Shown one piece after another: positions 63,615 through 64,000 of a DNA stretch of 64,000 nucleotides. Where the stretch lies: positions 4,097,001-4,161,000 of the forward strand of contig OY997596.1 of assembly GCA_963921825.1 (NCBI GenBank), in the 5' to 3' direction. The notes beneath the pieces were generated by a model. That model saw only the letters and a list, made by a program, of their open reading frames with translations, was not told the DNA's origin and made no database searches. Within the stretch, counting starts at the first letter, position 1. The number at the start of each line of letters is the position of its first letter. The translations under genes and the position numbers were made by a program. This DNA comes from Erodium maritimum. Taxonomy: Eukaryota > Streptophyta > Magnoliopsida > Geraniales > Geraniaceae.

Positions 63615-64000
63615 TGTCACGCTCCAAATCTGGTATTGACCGGACTCGAGACATGACTTAAGGATGAAACAAAGTATAACAATAAAAGTATCATAAAACC
63701 AATATAACTCTCCTGAATTTAGTTCAATCAAAATATCTCAAGTAATAACTTATAATAAATCCTTTCAACATGAAGGTTTATAACCAAAGTCAGACCATAA
63801 ACGTCTCTAAAATAAGTGCACCTTGACCCACGAAAGCTCCCGAGCCTCGAGTCCACTACTCATCACGCAAGCCTGTAAAAACAGTAAATAAATAGATAGG
63901 GATGAGCTTACGCTCAGTAGGGAAAATAAATAGCAAGGGTATGCCTTTGAGTTTAATAAATAGAAATTTACAATTTCATTCGAGTCTCAATAACACGAAG
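63615..64000 (+). mobile_element. Gypsy LTR start, runs off the window
   Basis: TGTCACGCTCC at 63615 interrupts the gag. Shares GACCGGACTCGAGACATGACTTA and GATGAGCTTACGCTCAGTAGG with the 36.3-kb LTR. Its right end and target duplication are outside the window. Confidence 0.8.

Overview
This is plant nuclear DNA, from a core eudicot as far as the families allow (species not determined). The evidence is spliced genes with GT-AG and GC-AG introns, a tandem cluster of cucumisin-like subtilases, an RPS5-type CC-NB-LRR gene, and dense nested retrotransposons primed by initiator-Met tRNA. Nothing bacterial or organellar was seen.

Host genes: four subtilase paralogues lie on the minus strand with the same nine-exon layout: A (1-3236, last exon beyond the left edge), B (6865-11892), C (14202-18332) and D (43059-49437). 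C is intact by every check possible here (723 codons, all splice sites, Asp/His/Asn/Ser residues). A is intact as far as the window goes. B is ruined: nonsense codon, lost acceptor, three indel frameshifts, a solo Gypsy LTR in exon 3, and a Copia element replacing its 3' end. D has a solo LTR in exon 4 and a lost intron-1 acceptor. It also carries an extra, perfectly placed intron in exon 2. Between C and D, on the plus strand, is one CNL resistance-gene homologue (29470-32112) broken by two single-base-type frameshifts.

Mobile DNA fills the rest. 18.9-28.4 kb holds an ORF1-only LINE-like element and a 3.85-kb LTR retrotransposon (23383-27229) with intact LTRs, PBS, PPT and TSD. Its 903-codon ORF contains captured host coding sequence: the C-terminal kinase part plus EF-hands of a calcium-dependent protein kinase, and an AINTEGUMENTA-type AP2 domain. 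This is the most unusual object in the window. 33.0-41.0 kb is a nest: a PIF/Harbinger transposase relic, beside or around an ORF1-only LINE, which is itself split by a Gypsy-type LTR insertion. 50-64 kb is a stack of TGTCACGCC-type Gypsy LTRs. It includes a 3.3-kb solo LTR with a minisatellite, an almost complete Copia element (55857-60562), and a Gypsy gag fragment.

Two palindromic MITE families with 9-bp target duplications (Mutator-like) repeatedly hit subtilase introns and flanks. Together the sequence records tandem duplication of a protease gene followed by decay of half the copies through datable insertions, next to an element that builds new fused reading frames from host mRNAs.
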